Source: Nonomuraea spiralis
Lineage (GTDB): Bacteria > Actinomycetota > Actinomycetes > Streptosporangiales > Streptosporangiaceae
Reading direction: 5' to 3'
NCBI RefSeq assembly: GCF_014648435.1
Contig: NZ_BMRC01000023.1
Location: 87,724 to 151,723 of the forward strand
DNA length: 64,000 bases
A model generated the notes under the pieces. That model had not been told where the DNA came from and ran no database searches. It worked only from the letters and a program-made list of their open reading frames with translations. This document shows positions 7,975 to 15,793 of the stretch, in pieces; positions within the stretch are counted from its first letter, which is position 1; each line of letters opens with the position of its first letter. The position numbers were made by a program, and so were the translations under genes.

Positions 7975-9285
7975 TCAGGCGGGGGCGGACTGGCCGGCCG
8001 CGGGATCGGACGCGGGATCGGACGCCGTACGGCGGGCGCGTTCGGCCACGGCGTGTTCGTCGGTCGTGGCGTCGTAGCGGCGGAACTTGGGGAGGGCGGC
8101 GCTCAGGCCCAGGACGGCGGCCACGCACAGCAGGCCGCCCGCGCCCAGCGAGAAACGCAGGCCGCCCAGGTTGGCCATCAGGCTCGCGCGGGTGTTGCCC
8201 AGCATCGGGCCGCTGGCGTACGAGAGCAGTTCGATGCCCGCCAGCCGCCCGCGCAGCTCCTGCGGGATGGTCTGGTTCCACATCGTCGTACGGAAGATGC
8301 CGCTGATCATGTCGGCCGCGCCGGCGAGCGCGATGCACAGGAAGACCAGCCACACGGAGGGGGCCAGGGCGGTCAGGGCGATCGCCGCACCCCAGCACAC
8401 CGCCGCGACGATCACACCGAGGCCCTGCCGCTGCACGCGGGCCGTCCAACGGCCGGTCACCGAGGCGACCAGGGCGCCCACCGCGGCCGCCGAGTACAGC
8501 AGGCCGAGCGACTCCGGCGAGTCCAGCTCGTCGGCCAGGAACGGATAGAGCGCCTGGGCCATGGCGAACACCATGGCCGCGATGTCCACCAGGTACGTGC
8601 CCATGAGGTCGCTGCGGCCGGTGGCGTAGCGCACCCCCTCGACCAGCGACTTCAGTGACGCGGGCGCGGCGTCCTCGGCGGCCGGCAGTGACCTGATACG
8701 CCAGAGCAGCGCCATGGAGAGCACGAAGGTCACCGCGTCGATGGCGTAGGCGACATGCGTGCCGAGCTGGACCAGCAGCAGGCCGCCCAGCGCCGGGGCC
8801 AGGATCGCGCCGAAGTTCCAGCGCAGGCTGTTCAGCACCGCCGCCGCGGCCTGCTGGTCGTGGCTGACCACCTGCTGCATCACGGCCTCCAGGCTCGGAC
8901 GCTGCAGGCAGGCGATGCCGGTGGACAGGGCGCCCATCACGTAGAGCACCCAGACCTGGGGGTCCGGGAGCAGCGCGTTGACCATGAGGGCGGCGGTGGT
9001 CACCAGCAGGCCCAGCTCGCTCAGCACGATGATCCTGCGCCGGTCGAGCGCGTCGGCGATCGCGCCGCCCCACAACCCGCACACCACCATCGGCACGAAC
9101 TCCGCCAGGCTCATCAACCCGACCGCGACGTAGGAGCCGGTCAGCTCCTTCATCTGGTACGGCAGCGCCACCATGGTGATCATCGTGCCGAACATGGTGA
9201 TGACTCCGGCGCCGAACAGCAGGCGGTAGTCGCGGGAGTCGCGCAGCGGGCTCAGGTCGGGGGTGAGGTGACGGAGCAGGCGCAT
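7975..9285 (-). CDS. MFS transporter, EntS/MefA-like
   Basis: About 436 residues with around 12 hydrophobic segments. The N-terminal SRDYRLLFGAGVITMFGTMITMVALPYQMKELTGS and the loop GGAIADALDRRRIIV (motif A region) are typical of the MFS branch containing enterobactin exporter EntS and macrolide exporters. The likely role is proton-driven efflux of a small molecule. The C-terminal tail is hydrophilic and rich in Asp/Pro. The start is uncertain: ATG at 9285 is used; GTG at 9300 gives five more residues, and neither has a clear RBS. No biosynthetic partner is adjacent, so the substrate is unknown. Confidence 0.8.
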   Translation of the reverse strand: MRLLRHLTPDLSPLRDSRDYRLLFGAGVITMFGTMITMVALPYQMKELTGSYVAVGLMSLAEFVPMVVCGLWGGAIADALDRRRIIVLSELGLLVTTAALMVNALLPDPQVWVLYVMGALSTGIACLQRPSLEAVMQQVVSHDQQAAAAVLNSLRWNFGAILAPALGGLLLVQLGTHVAYAIDAVTFVLSMALLWRIRSLPAAEDAAPASLKSLVEGVRYATGRSDLMGTYLVDIAAMVFAMAQALYPFLADELDSPESLGLLYSAAAVGALVASVTGRWTARVQRQGLGVIVAAVCWGAAIALTALAPSVWLVFLCIALAGAADMISGIFRTTMWNQTIPQELRGRLAGIELLSYASGPMLGNTRASLMANLGGLRFSLGAGGLLCVAAVLGLSAALPKFRRYDATTDEHAVAERARRTASDPASDPAAGQSAPA

Positions 9286-9357
9286 GAGTCGAGCGGGCAC
9301 GAAGTCTGATTGTCCGGTGAACAGCAGGGCTCGGGCAAACCATTTTGGAACGGCACA

Positions 9358-9383
9358 AGGCCCCCGGCGATGACCGGGGGCCT
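9358..9383 (-). terminator. Hairpin terminator after the SnoaL-like gene
   Basis: AGGCCCCCGG (9358-9367) and CCGGGGGCCT (9374-9383) form a 10-bp perfect stem with a 6-nt loop. It lies 15 nt past the stop of the leftward gene at 9399. Confidence 0.65.
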
Positions 9384-9398
9384 CAGAGGGGAGGGCCG

Positions 9399-9755
9399 TC
9401 AGGCGGGCACCTTGTCGAGGAAGCCGAGGACCCTGCGGATCCTGCCGTCCTCGGCCAGCTCGACCACGTCGAACCCGACGGCCAGGGGCTCCTCGCCGGC
9501 CGGGCCGAGGTGCCAGGTGAAGCGGGCGATGTTGTGGTGGGCGTCGAACACCTCGCCGGCGGTGAACACCAGGCCGGGGAACATGCCCTGCGCGCCCTCG
9601 ATCACGGCGGCGATCCCGGCGTGACCGGCCACCTCGGCCATGGGGTCGGTGTAGGTCGCGTCCTCGGTCCACAACTCGGCGACGGCCTTGGCGCGGGCGT
9701 CGGCGTCGGTCTCGTTCCAGGCGGCGATGTAGCGCTCGACAAGTTCGGTGGTCAT
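9399..9755 (-). CDS. SnoaL-like / NTF2-fold protein
   Basis: A 118-residue single-domain protein with the NTF2-like layout: an N-terminal helix (ELVERYIAAWNETD), the conserved YTDPMAEVAGHAGIAAVIEG segment, and a C-terminal beta-sheet ending VVELAEDGRIRRVLGFLD. SnoaL-like proteins include polyketide cyclases, limonene epoxide hydrolase relatives and many uncharacterised small enzymes. The ATG at 9755 has GAAAGAGG upstream. It follows a small membrane protein by 47 nt, probably in the same transcript. The fold assignment is good; the substrate is unknown. Confidence 0.75.
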   Translation of the reverse strand: MTTELVERYIAAWNETDADARAKAVAELWTEDATYTDPMAEVAGHAGIAAVIEGAQGMFPGLVFTAGEVFDAHHNIARFTWHLGPAGEEPLAVGFDVVELAEDGRIRRVLGFLDKVPA

Positions 9756-9802
9756 GACGGTGCCTCTTTCTTCCAGGGTCTCTTCAGGAGTTCTCAGGGG
9801 GT

Positions 9803-10207
9803 TCAGCGGCGGGCCTTGCGCAGGCCGGTGATCTGCAGCTCGGCGAACAGGGCCACGACCAGGGCCTGGGCGATCGCCCAGACGGCGCCGATCGTGGTGA
9901 ACCCGAGTGCGCCGGTGACGACGGCGGCGACGCTGCCGAGGGTCCAGACGATGTTCAGGGCGATGACGACCTTGACGGCGGCCTGGCTGATCGAGGGGCG
10001 CGCGGCCACGAGGCCGACGCCGACGCCGTACACGAGGAGGAAGATCCCGATCTCGCGCAGCAGGCCCGCCTCCGGGCCGAGCAGGCCGCTCACCGGGGCG
10101 GCGAGGGCCAGGTAGACCAGCCCGTTGACGCCGGTGACGACGGCGTCGGCGGCCAGCGCGAGGCGCAGGAACTTGGTCCGGTCGGCGGTGACGGTGAGGG
10201 CGGTCAT
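9803..10207 (-). CDS. Small four-helix membrane protein
   Basis: A 134-residue protein with about four hydrophobic segments (LALAADAVVTGVNGLVYLAL, EIGIFLLVYGVGVGLVAA, VVIALNIVWTLGSVAAVVTG, IGAVWAIAQALVVALFAEL) and a basic C-terminus (GLRKARR). It resembles the SPW-repeat or DoxX-size integral membrane proteins of unknown role that are common in actinobacteria. The start is the ATG at 10207 behind AAGGAGACCGAG. A 26-bp inverted repeat lies immediately upstream and may control both this gene and the SnoaL-like gene. No function can be assigned. Confidence 0.65.
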   Translation of the reverse strand: MTALTVTADRTKFLRLALAADAVVTGVNGLVYLALAAPVSGLLGPEAGLLREIGIFLLVYGVGVGLVAARPSISQAAVKVVIALNIVWTLGSVAAVVTGALGFTTIGAVWAIAQALVVALFAELQITGLRKARR

Positions 10208-10217
10208 CTCGGTCTCC

Positions 10218-10243
10218 TTCAAGTGGTCGTTGCGACACTTGAA
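10218..10243. promoter_or_regulatory. 26-bp inverted repeat, likely operator
   Basis: TTCAAGTG (10218-10225) and CACTTGAA (10236-10243) are perfect 8-bp arms separated by 10 bp. The site starts 11 bp before the leftward start at 10207 and overlaps the region expected for its promoter/RBS. The geometry fits a MarR- or TetR-type dimer site. No such regulator is adjacent. Confidence 0.5.
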
Positions 10244-10328
10244 CGATGTCAGCCGAGGCGTAGGGGCCGCGATTACGCGCCAGGTAATGAGCGCCGCGAC
10301 CAGGCCGCCGACCTGCGGATCCGCCGGG

Positions 10329-10365
10329 AAAAGAAAACGGGGCACCCCCTTGCGGAGGCGCCCCG
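10329..10365 (-). terminator. Intrinsic terminator after acyl-CoA synthetase gene
   Basis: On the minus strand a 6-bp GC stem (10365-10360 with 10343-10338), extended by two more pairs past one mismatch, is followed by TTTTCTTTT (10337-10329). This is a textbook rho-independent terminator for the leftward gene ending at 10374. Confidence 0.8.
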
Positions 10366-10373
10366 GAGGTGCG

Positions 10374-12035
10374 TCAGGAGCCCAGGACCTCCCTGCGCAG
10401 GTGGGTCTTGAGGATCTTGCCGCCCGGGTTGCGGGGCAGTTCGCCCTCGCGGAACCACACGTGCACCGGGATCTTGAACTTGGCGATCCGGTCCGCCAGG
10501 AACGAGCGCAGCTCCTCGGTCGTGACCGCCTGGCCGGGCGCCAGGCGCAGCACCGCGCCGACCTCCTCGCCCAGTTCGTCGTGGGGTACGCCGATGACCG
10601 CCGCGTCGTCCACGGCCGGATGCTCGAACAGGGCCGACTCGACCTCGGCGCAGTAGACGTTCTCGCCGCCTCTGATCACCATGTCCTTGGCGCGGTCCAC
10701 GATGTAGACGAAGCCCTCGTCGTCGATCTTGGCCAGGTCGCCGGTGTGCAGCCAGCCGCCCACGAACGTCTGCGCCGTCGCCTCGGGCTGGTTCCAGTAG
10801 CCCATGATCACGTTCGGGCCGCGTACGCACAGCTCGCCGACCTCGCCGGGTGGCAGTTCCGTGCCCATGGGGTCCACCACACGCACGTCCACCACGGCCG
10901 AGGGCCGGCCGATGCTGTCGGGCCTGGCCCGGTAGTCGGCGCCGCCGTTGCCGATGGCCAGGGCGGTCGTCTCGGTCATGCCGTAGCCGTTGGAGGGGGC
11001 GCGGTCGGGCAGGTTCGAGGTGATGCGCTCCAGCAGCTTGGGCGGGGCGGGGGCGCCGCCGTAGCCGAGGGTGGTCAGGGACGACAGGTCGTACTTGCCG
11101 AAGTCGGGGTGCGACATGAGCTGCCAGGCGTTGGTCGGGACGCCGATCATCGTGGTGACGCGCTCGCGTTCGATCAGGCGCAGCGCCTGCTCGGGGTCCC
11201 ACTTGTACATGAGCACCAGGCCGCCGCCGGTGAACATCGAGGTGGTCATGCCGGAGAAGCAGCCCGTGACGTGGAACAGCGGCACGGTCAGCAGCGTCAC
11301 CCGGCGCACGCCCGCCACCGCCCCCGCGTCCTTGCCGGCCATGGTGAGCGAGTGGATGAGGCCGTAGGCCACGGTCATGGGGGACTGGCCGAGGTTGCGG
11401 TGGCTGCCGAGCGCGCCCTTGGGCCGTCCGGTGGTGCCGGAGGTGTAGAAGATCGTCGCAGGGTCCTCGGGGGACAGCTCCACGTCGGGCAGCCTGACGT
11501 CGGCGCCGACCTCACCCAGCACGTCGGCGAACGAGCGCGCGCCCTCGGGCGCCTCGCCCCTGGTCACGATCATCGGCACGCCCGTGGAGGCCAGCCTGGC
11601 CGCCCGCTCGCCGTCGGCGATCAGGACCTTGGCCCCCGAATCGCTCACGCCGTAGGCCAGCTCGGCCTCCGTCCACCAGGCGTTCAGCGGTACGGCGACG
11701 GCTCCGGCGGCCAGCGCGGCCGAGAACGAGACCACCCATTCGGGGTAGTTGCGCATGGCGATGGCGACGCGGTCGCCCTTGGTCACGCCGTACTCCTCGA
11801 CCAGGCGGTTGGCGAGGGTGGCGGCGCGGCGGAAGTGCTCCTCGAACGTGATGTGCTCGTCCTCGTAGGCCAGGAAGACCTGCTCGCCGTGGAATCTGCT
11901 CGTCTCCAGCAGGGTGCGGAAGTGGGCGGGCGCGTGCTTCCACGTACGGACCCCGGTCCCGCCGATCTCCTCGATCTCGAACAGCTGGCCGGGTCCGGTG
12001 AGCTGGGCCTGGACCTGGGCGTGCGAAAGGGACAT
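10374..12035 (-). CDS. AMP-dependent acyl-CoA synthetase/ligase
   Basis: A 553-residue ANL-superfamily enzyme that activates a carboxylic acid with ATP to an acyl-AMP and transfers it to CoA. Signatures are the P-loop-like motif A3 (TIFYTSGTTGRPKGALGSH, about 190-210), the A5 region (NGYGMTETTALAIG), A7/A8 (GWLHTGDLAKIDDEGFVYIVDRAKDMVIRGGENVY) and the C-terminal catalytic Lys in PRNPGGKILKTHL. The N-terminal SLSHAQVQAQLTGPGQLFEIEE resembles long-chain fatty-acid-CoA ligases of the FadD type in actinobacteria. It is monocistronic with its own terminator. The acyl substrate is not determinable; fatty acid is most likely. Confidence 0.88.
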   Translation of the reverse strand: MSLSHAQVQAQLTGPGQLFEIEEIGGTGVRTWKHAPAHFRTLLETSRFHGEQVFLAYEDEHITFEEHFRRAATLANRLVEEYGVTKGDRVAIAMRNYPEWVVSFSAALAAGAVAVPLNAWWTEAELAYGVSDSGAKVLIADGERAARLASTGVPMIVTRGEAPEGARSFADVLGEVGADVRLPDVELSPEDPATIFYTSGTTGRPKGALGSHRNLGQSPMTVAYGLIHSLTMAGKDAGAVAGVRRVTLLTVPLFHVTGCFSGMTTSMFTGGGLVLMYKWDPEQALRLIERERVTTMIGVPTNAWQLMSHPDFGKYDLSSLTTLGYGGAPAPPKLLERITSNLPDRAPSNGYGMTETTALAIGNGGADYRARPDSIGRPSAVVDVRVVDPMGTELPPGEVGELCVRGPNVIMGYWNQPEATAQTFVGGWLHTGDLAKIDDEGFVYIVDRAKDMVIRGGENVYCAEVESALFEHPAVDDAAVIGVPHDELGEEVGAVLRLAPGQAVTTEELRSFLADRIAKFKIPVHVWFREGELPRNPGGKILKTHLRREVLGS

Positions 12036-12133
12036 ACGCAGAACTCCCGCATCAGACGATTATTCCGGACTTCACAGTACCGACCGGCTGGTACGTCGCG
12101 CTAGAGCAGCGGAAACCGGCGCAAGTGATGCTG

Positions 12134-12268
12134 TGAAAGTTTCATGATTCTGGCGATATTTTCAGCTTGCGAGCTGCTGGTTTGGGTGTGGTTCGTGGTT
12201 GGCATTGACCGTCTCCTTGCATGTCAATACCGTCTGCGGTGCGATCCGAGTGGGATCGAAAAGTTTCG
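12134..12268 (+). promoter_or_regulatory. Xylanase promoter region with two GAAA-TTTC palindromes
   Basis: TGAAAGTTTCA (12134-12144) and CGAAAAGTTTCG (12257-12268) lie upstream of the xylanase start. They match the GAAA-N-TTTC / CGAAA-N-TTTCG boxes described upstream of Streptomyces xylanase and cellulase genes, where they mediate repression. The second copy has a two-base spacer and sits 27 bp before the ATG, where it could block elongation or a downstream promoter. The 260-bp stretch between the synthetase and the xylanase holds no gene. Confidence 0.55.
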
Positions 12269-12295
12269 GAATCGAGTGCCTGCCTCCGGAGGTAG

Positions 12296-13957
12296 ATGCC
12301 CGTGCTCTCGTCCCTGTTCGTCAGAGTCCTCGCCTTGCTGGGGATTCTCGCAGCATTCCTCCTCCCCGCCACCTCCGCCGACGCCTCGGCGCCCCTGCGT
12401 ACGCACGCGGCCGCCAAGGGCAAGTTCATCGGCACGGCGCTCGCCACCGGCCCCCTGGCCAACGAGACCTCCTACAAGAACATCGCCGCGACCGAGTTCA
12501 GCCAGGTCACCGCCGAGAACGCGATGAAGTGGGACGCCACCGAGCCCAGCCAGGGCCAGTTCAACTACTCCGGCGCCGACGCGATCGTCAACTTCGCCAC
12601 CCAGAACAACCAGCAGGTGCACGGCCACACCCTCGTGTGGCACAGCCAGACGCCGGGCTGGGTGCAGAACCTGGGCGCGACGGCGATGCGCGCGGCCATG
12701 CAGAACCACATCTCCAACGTCGTCGGCCACTTCGCCGACAACCCGGCCGTGGTCTCGTGGGACGTGGTCAACGAGGTCTTCGACGACAGCGGCAACCTGC
12801 GTACGTCGTTCTGGTACAACACGCTCGGCTCGGGATACATCGCCGACGCCTTCCGCGCCGCCCGCGCCGCCGACCCCGACGCCAAGCTGTGCATCAACGA
12901 CTACAACACCGAGGGGATCAACGCCAAGAGCACGGCGATCTACAACCTGGTCTCCTCGCTGCGCCAGCAGGGCGTGCCGATCGACTGCGTCGGCTTCCAG
13001 TCCCACCTGGCCATCCAGTACGGCTTCCCCGGCGACTTCCAGCAGAACCTGCAGCGCTTCGCCGCCCTCGGCGTCCAGGTCCGGATCACCGAGCTGGACG
13101 TACGCGTACAGACCCCCAGGGACGCCACCAAGGACGCCACCCAAGCCACCTACTACCGCAACGTCGTCAACGCCTGCCTCGCGGTGACCGCCTGCCAGGG
13201 CGTGACGATCTGGGGCTTCACCGACAAGTACTCCTGGGTGCCCGACACCTTCCCCGGCCAGGGCGGCGCGCTGATCTACAACGAGAGCTACCAGCAGAAA
13301 CCGTCGTACACGGCCGTGCACGACGCGCTGGCGGGCGGCACCACGACCGACACCACGCCGCCCACCACGCCCGGTACCCCGGCGGCGAGCAACATCACCG
13401 CGAACTCGGCCACCCTGACCTGGGCCGCCTCCACCGACAGCGGCGGCAGCGGCCTGGCCGGCTACAACGTCTACCGGGAGCAGGGCAGCACCGACCCCCA
13501 GCTCGGCCAGTCCACCTCCAACACCGTCAACCTGACCGGCCTGACCGCCAACACCCAGTACCAGGTCTACGTACGGGCACGGGACGGCGCGGGCAACCTG
13601 TCCGGAAACTCCCCGCTGGTCACCTTCACCACCCTCACCGGCGGCGGGGGCGGCGGCTGCACCGCCGCCGGGACCGTACAGACGCAGTGGAGCGGTGGGT
13701 ACGTCATCCAGCCCGTCACCGTCACCAACACCGGCACCTCGGCGATCAACGGCTGGACCGTCACCTTCACCCTGCCCGCCGGGCACGCCGTGACCGGCTC
13801 CTGGAACGCCGCGATCACCGTCAGCGGGCAGAACGTCACCGCCAGGAACGCGGCCTACAACGGCACGCTCGCGCCGGGCGCGAACACCAGCTTCGGGTTC
13901 CAGGTCAGCAGGCCGAACGGCGACACCGCGACGCCGTCCTCCTACACCTGCGCCTGA
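12296..13957 (+). CDS. Secreted GH10 endo-1,4-beta-xylanase with FN3 and CBM2
   Basis: A 553-residue extracellular enzyme that hydrolyses internal beta-1,4 links of xylan. A Sec signal peptide (about 1-32, hydrophobic core VLALLGILAAFLLPA, then SADASA) leads to the GH10 domain (about 38-345). There VVSWDVVNEVF carries the acid/base Glu160 and VRITELDVRV the nucleophile Glu266; HGHTLVWHSQTPGW is also diagnostic. A fibronectin type III domain follows (about 355-445, SGLAGYNVYREQG; LTANTQYQVYVRARDGAGN). After a Gly-rich linker comes a family 2 carbohydrate-binding module (about 455-553), bracketed by Cys and with exposed Trp residues. The ATG at 12296 follows GGAGGT. No other hydrolase is adjacent; putative xylanase operators lie upstream. 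Confidence 0.95.
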   Translation: MPVLSSLFVRVLALLGILAAFLLPATSADASAPLRTHAAAKGKFIGTALATGPLANETSYKNIAATEFSQVTAENAMKWDATEPSQGQFNYSGADAIVNFATQNNQQVHGHTLVWHSQTPGWVQNLGATAMRAAMQNHISNVVGHFADNPAVVSWDVVNEVFDDSGNLRTSFWYNTLGSGYIADAFRAARAADPDAKLCINDYNTEGINAKSTAIYNLVSSLRQQGVPIDCVGFQSHLAIQYGFPGDFQQNLQRFAALGVQVRITELDVRVQTPRDATKDATQATYYRNVVNACLAVTACQGVTIWGFTDKYSWVPDTFPGQGGALIYNESYQQKPSYTAVHDALAGGTTTDTTPPTTPGTPAASNITANSATLTWAASTDSGGSGLAGYNVYREQGSTDPQLGQSTSNTVNLTGLTANTQYQVYVRARDGAGNLSGNSPLVTFTTLTGGGGGGCTAAGTVQTQWSGGYVIQPVTVTNTGTSAINGWTVTFTLPAGHAVTGSWNAAITVSGQNVTARNAAYNGTLAPGANTSFGFQVSRPNGDTATPSSYTCA

Positions 13958-13968
13958 CCGGCCAGGCG

Positions 13969-13998
13969 CCCCGGGCGGGACATGGCCACCGCCCGGGG
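13969..13998 (+). terminator. Hairpin after xylanase gene
   Basis: CCCCGGGCGG (13969-13978) and CCGCCCGGGG (13989-13998) form a perfect 10-bp stem with a 10-nt loop, 11 nt after the stop. No T-run follows. The stem is nearly symmetrical, so it may also serve the converging gene at 14100. Confidence 0.6.
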
Positions 13999-14099
13999 TC
14001 CGGCGCGCGTTCCCCGCGGTGGCAGGCGGAGGCGGCCGCCGCCCACGGGCCCGCGCTGACGGCCGCGCTCGACCGGGCGTGCCGGTCAGGGGGCGGGGG

Positions 14100-14786
14100 T
14101 CAGAGGTTCTCCTCGTCGCGTTCGGCCTGGGCGAGCAGGTCGCGCATGGCCGACTCGGCCGCCTCGGGCTCGCCCGCGCGTACGGCGTCGAGGACCGCGC
14201 GGTGGGTGGCCGAGAAGCCGGGACGCTCGCCGGTCGAGTGCACCAGCCGGTCACGGGCCGTCAGCGCCGCCGCGATCACGACCTCCAGGCATTCCAGCAG
14301 TTCGTTGTGGGAGGCGGCGAGCAGCAGGCGGTGGAAGGCGACGTCGGCCTCGGTGTGGGCCACCGGGTCGGCGGCCGTCGCGGCCATGTGCTCATACGCC
14401 TTCTCCAGCGCCGCGACGTCGTCGTCGGTACGCCGGGCCGCCGCCAGGCGCGCGCCCGCCGGCTCGACCACGGCCCGCACCTCGGCCAGGTCGCGCAGCA
14501 TGTCGCCGTCGCCGCGCTGGGTGAAGCGCCAGCGCAGCACGTCGGCGTCGAGCAGCGACCAGTCGCCGCGCGGCCGCACGTACGTGCCGCGCTTGGGCCG
14601 GGCGTCGACCAGCCCCTTGGCGGCCAGCGTCTTGAGCGCCTCCCTGACCACGGTATGGCTGACCTGGTAGCGGCGGCCCAGCTCGGCGGGGTCGAGCTGG
14701 CCCGAGGCACCGGGGTCCCCGGCGACGATCCGGCGGCCGAGATCTTCGACGACCTCACCATGCATGCCTCGCCGTGGATAGCTCAC
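14100..14786 (-). CDS. GntR-family regulator, FadR subfamily
   Basis: A 228-residue transcription factor. The N-terminal winged helix-turn-helix (about 8-75) contains LDPAELGRRYQVSHTVVREALKTLAAKGLVDARPKRGTYV in the usual GntR pattern. The C-terminal FCD all-helical ligand domain (about 95-220) carries the metal-binding pattern around DVAFHRLLLAASHN and FSATHRAVLDAVRAGE. The start is the GTG at 14786 behind GGGGAGGGG; ATG at 14765 is a shorter alternative. FCD regulators usually respond to sugar acids or organic acids. No catabolic gene is beside it, so the regulon is unknown. A palindrome 41-53 bp upstream is a candidate autoregulatory site. Confidence 0.85.
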   Translation of the reverse strand: MSYPRRGMHGEVVEDLGRRIVAGDPGASGQLDPAELGRRYQVSHTVVREALKTLAAKGLVDARPKRGTYVRPRGDWSLLDADVLRWRFTQRGDGDMLRDLAEVRAVVEPAGARLAAARRTDDDVAALEKAYEHMAATAADPVAHTEADVAFHRLLLAASHNELLECLEVVIAAALTARDRLVHSTGERPGFSATHRAVLDAVRAGEPEAAESAMRDLLAQAERDEENL

Positions 14787-14826
14787 GCGGCCCCTCCCCT
14801 TCCCTGTCTCATCCGGTCCTGTTAAA

Positions 14827-14839
14827 TCATATTTTATGA
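14827..14839. promoter_or_regulatory. AT-rich palindrome upstream of FadR-type regulator
   Basis: TCATA-TTT-TATGA forms a 13-bp palindrome in an unusually AT-rich patch of otherwise GC-rich DNA. On the minus strand it overlaps a TATGAT -10-like hexamer for the regulator gene, a typical placement for autorepression. Confidence 0.45.
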
Positions 14840-14996
14840 AAAGCCGTCCACGTGTCCGCCGGGGGCGGGGCGCGTGCGGGAGGGGCAGGGAGGTCGGGCT
14901 CGTCTTCCTTCCCGCTGCGGGACAACCAGGTTCCCATGCCGCGGACCCTCCTGCGGGACCCTTGGTGGGGCCTGCGGGCGGTGGTACACAGTGCAC

Positions 14997-15566
14997 ATGG
15001 CAGAGATCATCCTGTTGCACTCCGCACAGGGCCTGCGACCGGGGGTGCTGGGGGCGGCGGAGGCGCTGCGCGAGGGCGGGCACGTGGTGCGCACGCCCGA
15101 CTACTACGACGGCGAGGTCTTCGACGACCTCGAATCCGGGCTTCGCAAACGGGACACGATCGGCTTCGAGGAACTGGGACGCCGCTGGCGGGCGATCGGC
15201 GAGCAGGCCCGCGGGCCGGTCGTGTTCGCCGGGTTCTCGCTGGGAGGATTCGGGGCGCAGGTCCTGGCCGCCACGCATCCGCTGGCCCGGGGGGCGCTGC
15301 TGTATCACGGGTGCGCGGCGGTGCCGGAGGTGAGCGACCGGGGGTGGCCGGTCACGGTCCCGATGCAGCTCCACTACGCCGAGGGTGATCCGTGGGTGAA
15401 CGCCGACGACGTGCGGAGTCTGCGTACGGAGCTGGGGCCGATATTCGCGTGCTTCATTTATCCGGGAAATGTGCACTTGTTCGCCGATCCCGATCTCCCC
15501 GGATACTCGGCGGAGTCGGCGTCGCTAATGTGGAAACGATCACGCGACTTTATTTCACAGGTTTAA
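14997..15566 (+). CDS. Dienelactone hydrolase-family alpha/beta hydrolase
   Basis: A 189-residue alpha/beta hydrolase of the compact DLH type. Strand beta-1 is MAEIILLHSAQGLRPGV. The nucleophile elbow is GFSLGG with Ser81, where classical DLH has Cys. The acid Asp is likely in HYAEGDPWV, and the His is in YPGNVHLFADPDLP. DLH-family enzymes open lactones or hydrolyse esters and thioesters in the cytoplasm; the substrate here is unknown. The ATG at 14997 is used (GTG at 14991 is possible). It ends 97 nt before the RiPP-like peptide gene on the same strand, but the AT-rich promoter-like gap argues for a separate transcript. Confidence 0.8.
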   Translation: MAEIILLHSAQGLRPGVLGAAEALREGGHVVRTPDYYDGEVFDDLESGLRKRDTIGFEELGRRWRAIGEQARGPVVFAGFSLGGFGAQVLAATHPLARGALLYHGCAAVPEVSDRGWPVTVPMQLHYAEGDPWVNADDVRSLRTELGPIFACFIYPGNVHLFADPDLPGYSAESASLMWKRSRDFISQV

Positions 15567-15662
15567 GGCATTTTTCGGATATTTTGTACTTGGGTCTATC
15601 AAAAGGGGTGATCGTTACTTTATGATCGCAGCGGCCCATCAAGATCGACGGAAGGATCGCTC
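15567..15662 (+). promoter_or_regulatory. AT-rich promoter region of the RiPP-like peptide gene
   Basis: This 96-bp gap is far richer in A and T than its surroundings. It contains TTGTAC and TTGGGT as possible -35 elements and TTACTT/TTATGAT as possible -10 elements, with GATC-N10-GATC around them. GGAAGG ends 7 nt before the ATG at 15663 and is a good RBS. The exact promoter cannot be fixed by eye. Confidence 0.45.
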
Positions 15663-15725
15663 ATGACGATCGAGATCAAGAAGGTCGAAGAAGTCGAGAC
15701 CACCGGTAACAGCAACAGCTGCTGA
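15663..15725 (+). CDS. 20-residue candidate RiPP precursor peptide
   Basis: ATG at 15663 with RBS GGAAGG encodes MTIEIKKVEEVE followed by TTGNSNSC and a TGA. The first half is charged and helix-prone, like a leader; the second half is small and polar with Thr, Gly, Asn, Ser and a terminal Cys, like a core. It stands directly before an E1/ThiF enzyme and a PqqD-M50 protease, with a hairpin between peptide gene and enzyme genes. The TGN-N tail recalls the microcin C precursor MRTGNAN, but microcin precursors end in Asn and this one ends in Cys. The VEEVE segment also recalls the Glu-Glu core of pantocin A. Too short for routine gene callers; precursor status is inference from context. Confidence 0.7.
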   Translation: MTIEIKKVEEVETTGNSNSC

Positions 15726-15732
15726 CCGCTTC

Positions 15733-15770
15733 GGGCCTCCCGCGGCGTGGCCAACCCCCGCGGGAGGCCC
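15733..15770 (+). terminator. Hairpin between precursor gene and maturation genes
   Basis: GGGCCTCCCGCGG (15733-15745) and CCGCGGGAGGCCC (15758-15770) form a perfect 13-bp stem with a 12-nt loop. It begins 7 nt after the peptide stop and ends 23 nt before the ThiF start. Partial terminators in this place are common in RiPP operons and keep precursor mRNA in excess over enzyme mRNA. Confidence 0.7.
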
Positions 15771-15793
15771 TGACTCGTCCGGGAGCATCCCCC

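Noticed and set aside
15392..15625. 77-codon frame overlapping the hydrolase gene and the peptide promoter
   Set aside because: Starts inside the dienelactone hydrolase gene in another frame and has no RBS; the AT-rich end is better explained as a promoter for the 20-aa peptide.
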